A program made the translations under genes and the position numbers. The notes beneath the pieces were generated by a model that did not search any database, was not told the origin of the DNA, and was given only the letters and a program-made list of their open reading frames with translations. Shown one piece after another: positions 63,582 through 64,000 of a stretch of 64,000 nucleotides of DNA; position 1 is the first letter of the stretch, and the number at the start of each line of letters is the position of its first letter. Source of the stretch: Myxococcus stipitatus (GTDB lineage: Bacteria; Myxococcota; Myxococcia; Myxococcales; Myxococcaceae); contig NZ_JAKCFI010000002.1 of NCBI RefSeq assembly GCF_021412625.1, forward strand, positions 620,001-684,000, in the 5' to 3' direction.

Positions 63582-64000
63582 ATGAAGCTCTCTCGTCGCA
63601 ATCTCTTTCAAGCGGCCTTCGGGGCCGCGCAGGTCGGGCTGCTGGCGCGGTATGGCCTGCCGTCGGCGATGGCGCAGTCGGCGTCGGGCCGGCCCACGAA
63701 GATGCTGGCCATCTGGCTGGTGGGCGGACTGCATTGGGAGTCCTTCTTCGCGCCGATGACCCGCGCGGGCATCCAGAAGTTCATCCCTCCCGCGCAGGGA
63801 GGCAACTACGCCTACGGGTACAACCCCGAGCAGGTGGAGCACCTGGACCGCTCTCCGGTGGACCTGATGTCGCCCGGGCCCGCGCGCAAGCTGCGCGTGC
63901 CCGTCTACTGGAACTGGGCCAATCCGGCGGACAGGAACGGGAACAACCCCGTCGTCGGCAACGCCCAGGTCTACCGCCCGGAGGGGTACGTGTGGGCCAA
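63582..64000 (+). CDS. Tat-exported DUF1501-like protein (partial, 3' end beyond window)
   Basis: The first about 139 residues are present. The start has a twin-arginine signal (LSRRNLFQAAFGAAQVG), followed by MLAIWLVGGLHWESFF, a region typical of DUF1501-type Tat proteins. The gene runs off the window. It follows the two haem lipoproteins with 8 nt spacing. Confidence 0.75.
   Translation, partial: MKLSRRNLFQAAFGAAQVGLLARYGLPSAMAQSASGRPTKMLAIWLVGGLHWESFFAPMTRAGIQKFIPPAQGGNYAYGYNPEQVEHLDRSPVDLMSPGPARKLRVPVYWNWANPADRNGNNPVVGNAQVYRPEGYVWA

Overview
The window is about 70% GC and dense with genes. It reads as a chromosome segment of a myxobacterium, probably family Myxococcaceae. The markers are a SitA/SitI-type outer-membrane-exchange toxin cassette (so far known only from myxobacteria), many large secreted lipoproteins with RCC1, PPC or Rhs repeats, a long M4 metalloprotease, and strong third-position GC bias. 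No prophage head or integration genes, insertion sequence, CRISPR array or replication origin was seen.

Regions. (1) 126-2669 encodes a secreted protein with 14 RCC1 repeats and is followed by a hairpin. (2) 2855-25317 is the centrepiece: 17 tightly packed + strand genes encoding a complete single-sheath extracellular contractile injection system (eCIS, the PVC/AFP/MAC-type phage-tail-like particle). In order: cap, conserved unknown, sheath, two tube proteins, a 55-residue DUF5908-type protein, LysM hub, VgrG-like spike, PAAR tip, gp25 wedge, two large baseplate proteins, a 913-residue structural protein, CIS tape-measure protein, AAA+ ATPase, then a DUF4157 protein whose C-terminus looks like a nucleic-acid-deaminase toxin, and a small acidic protein that could be its immunity partner. 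(3) 25448-31126 holds LysR and DoxX genes, a double-Rieske Tat protein, a DUF1444-like protein, a macro-domain protein, a TPR fragment and a small secreted protein. (4) 31173-34840 (minus) has an unknown protein and a TrmB-type regulator/aspartic-protease operon with a palindrome over its promoter. (5) 35121-51562 holds large exported proteins: a duplicated glycine-rich lipoprotein, an M4 protease with two PPC domains, an ankyrin protein, a nine-PPC lipoprotein and a 2340-residue SpvB/Rhs protein.

(6) 51946-53414 is the SitA-like lipoprotein toxin and its double-CXXCG immunity protein. (7) 53485-57166 has PhzF, tRNA-Asp with its terminator, YceI, a CxxCH lipoprotein and an outer-membrane barrel. 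(8) 57480-59689 is a PadR regulator with a perfect 21-bp palindromic operator, translationally coupled to an Lnt-like N-acyltransferase. (9) 59801-64000 has a small lipoprotein and then a three-gene set (DUF1588-like haem lipoprotein, CxxCH lipoprotein, Tat-exported DUF1501-like protein cut by the window end).

Taken together the window is rich in antagonism genes. It holds three separate candidate toxin systems (eCIS cargo, Rhs protein, SitA/SitI), two of which have a plausible immunity gene next door. All calls come from reading the sequence; no database search was possible.
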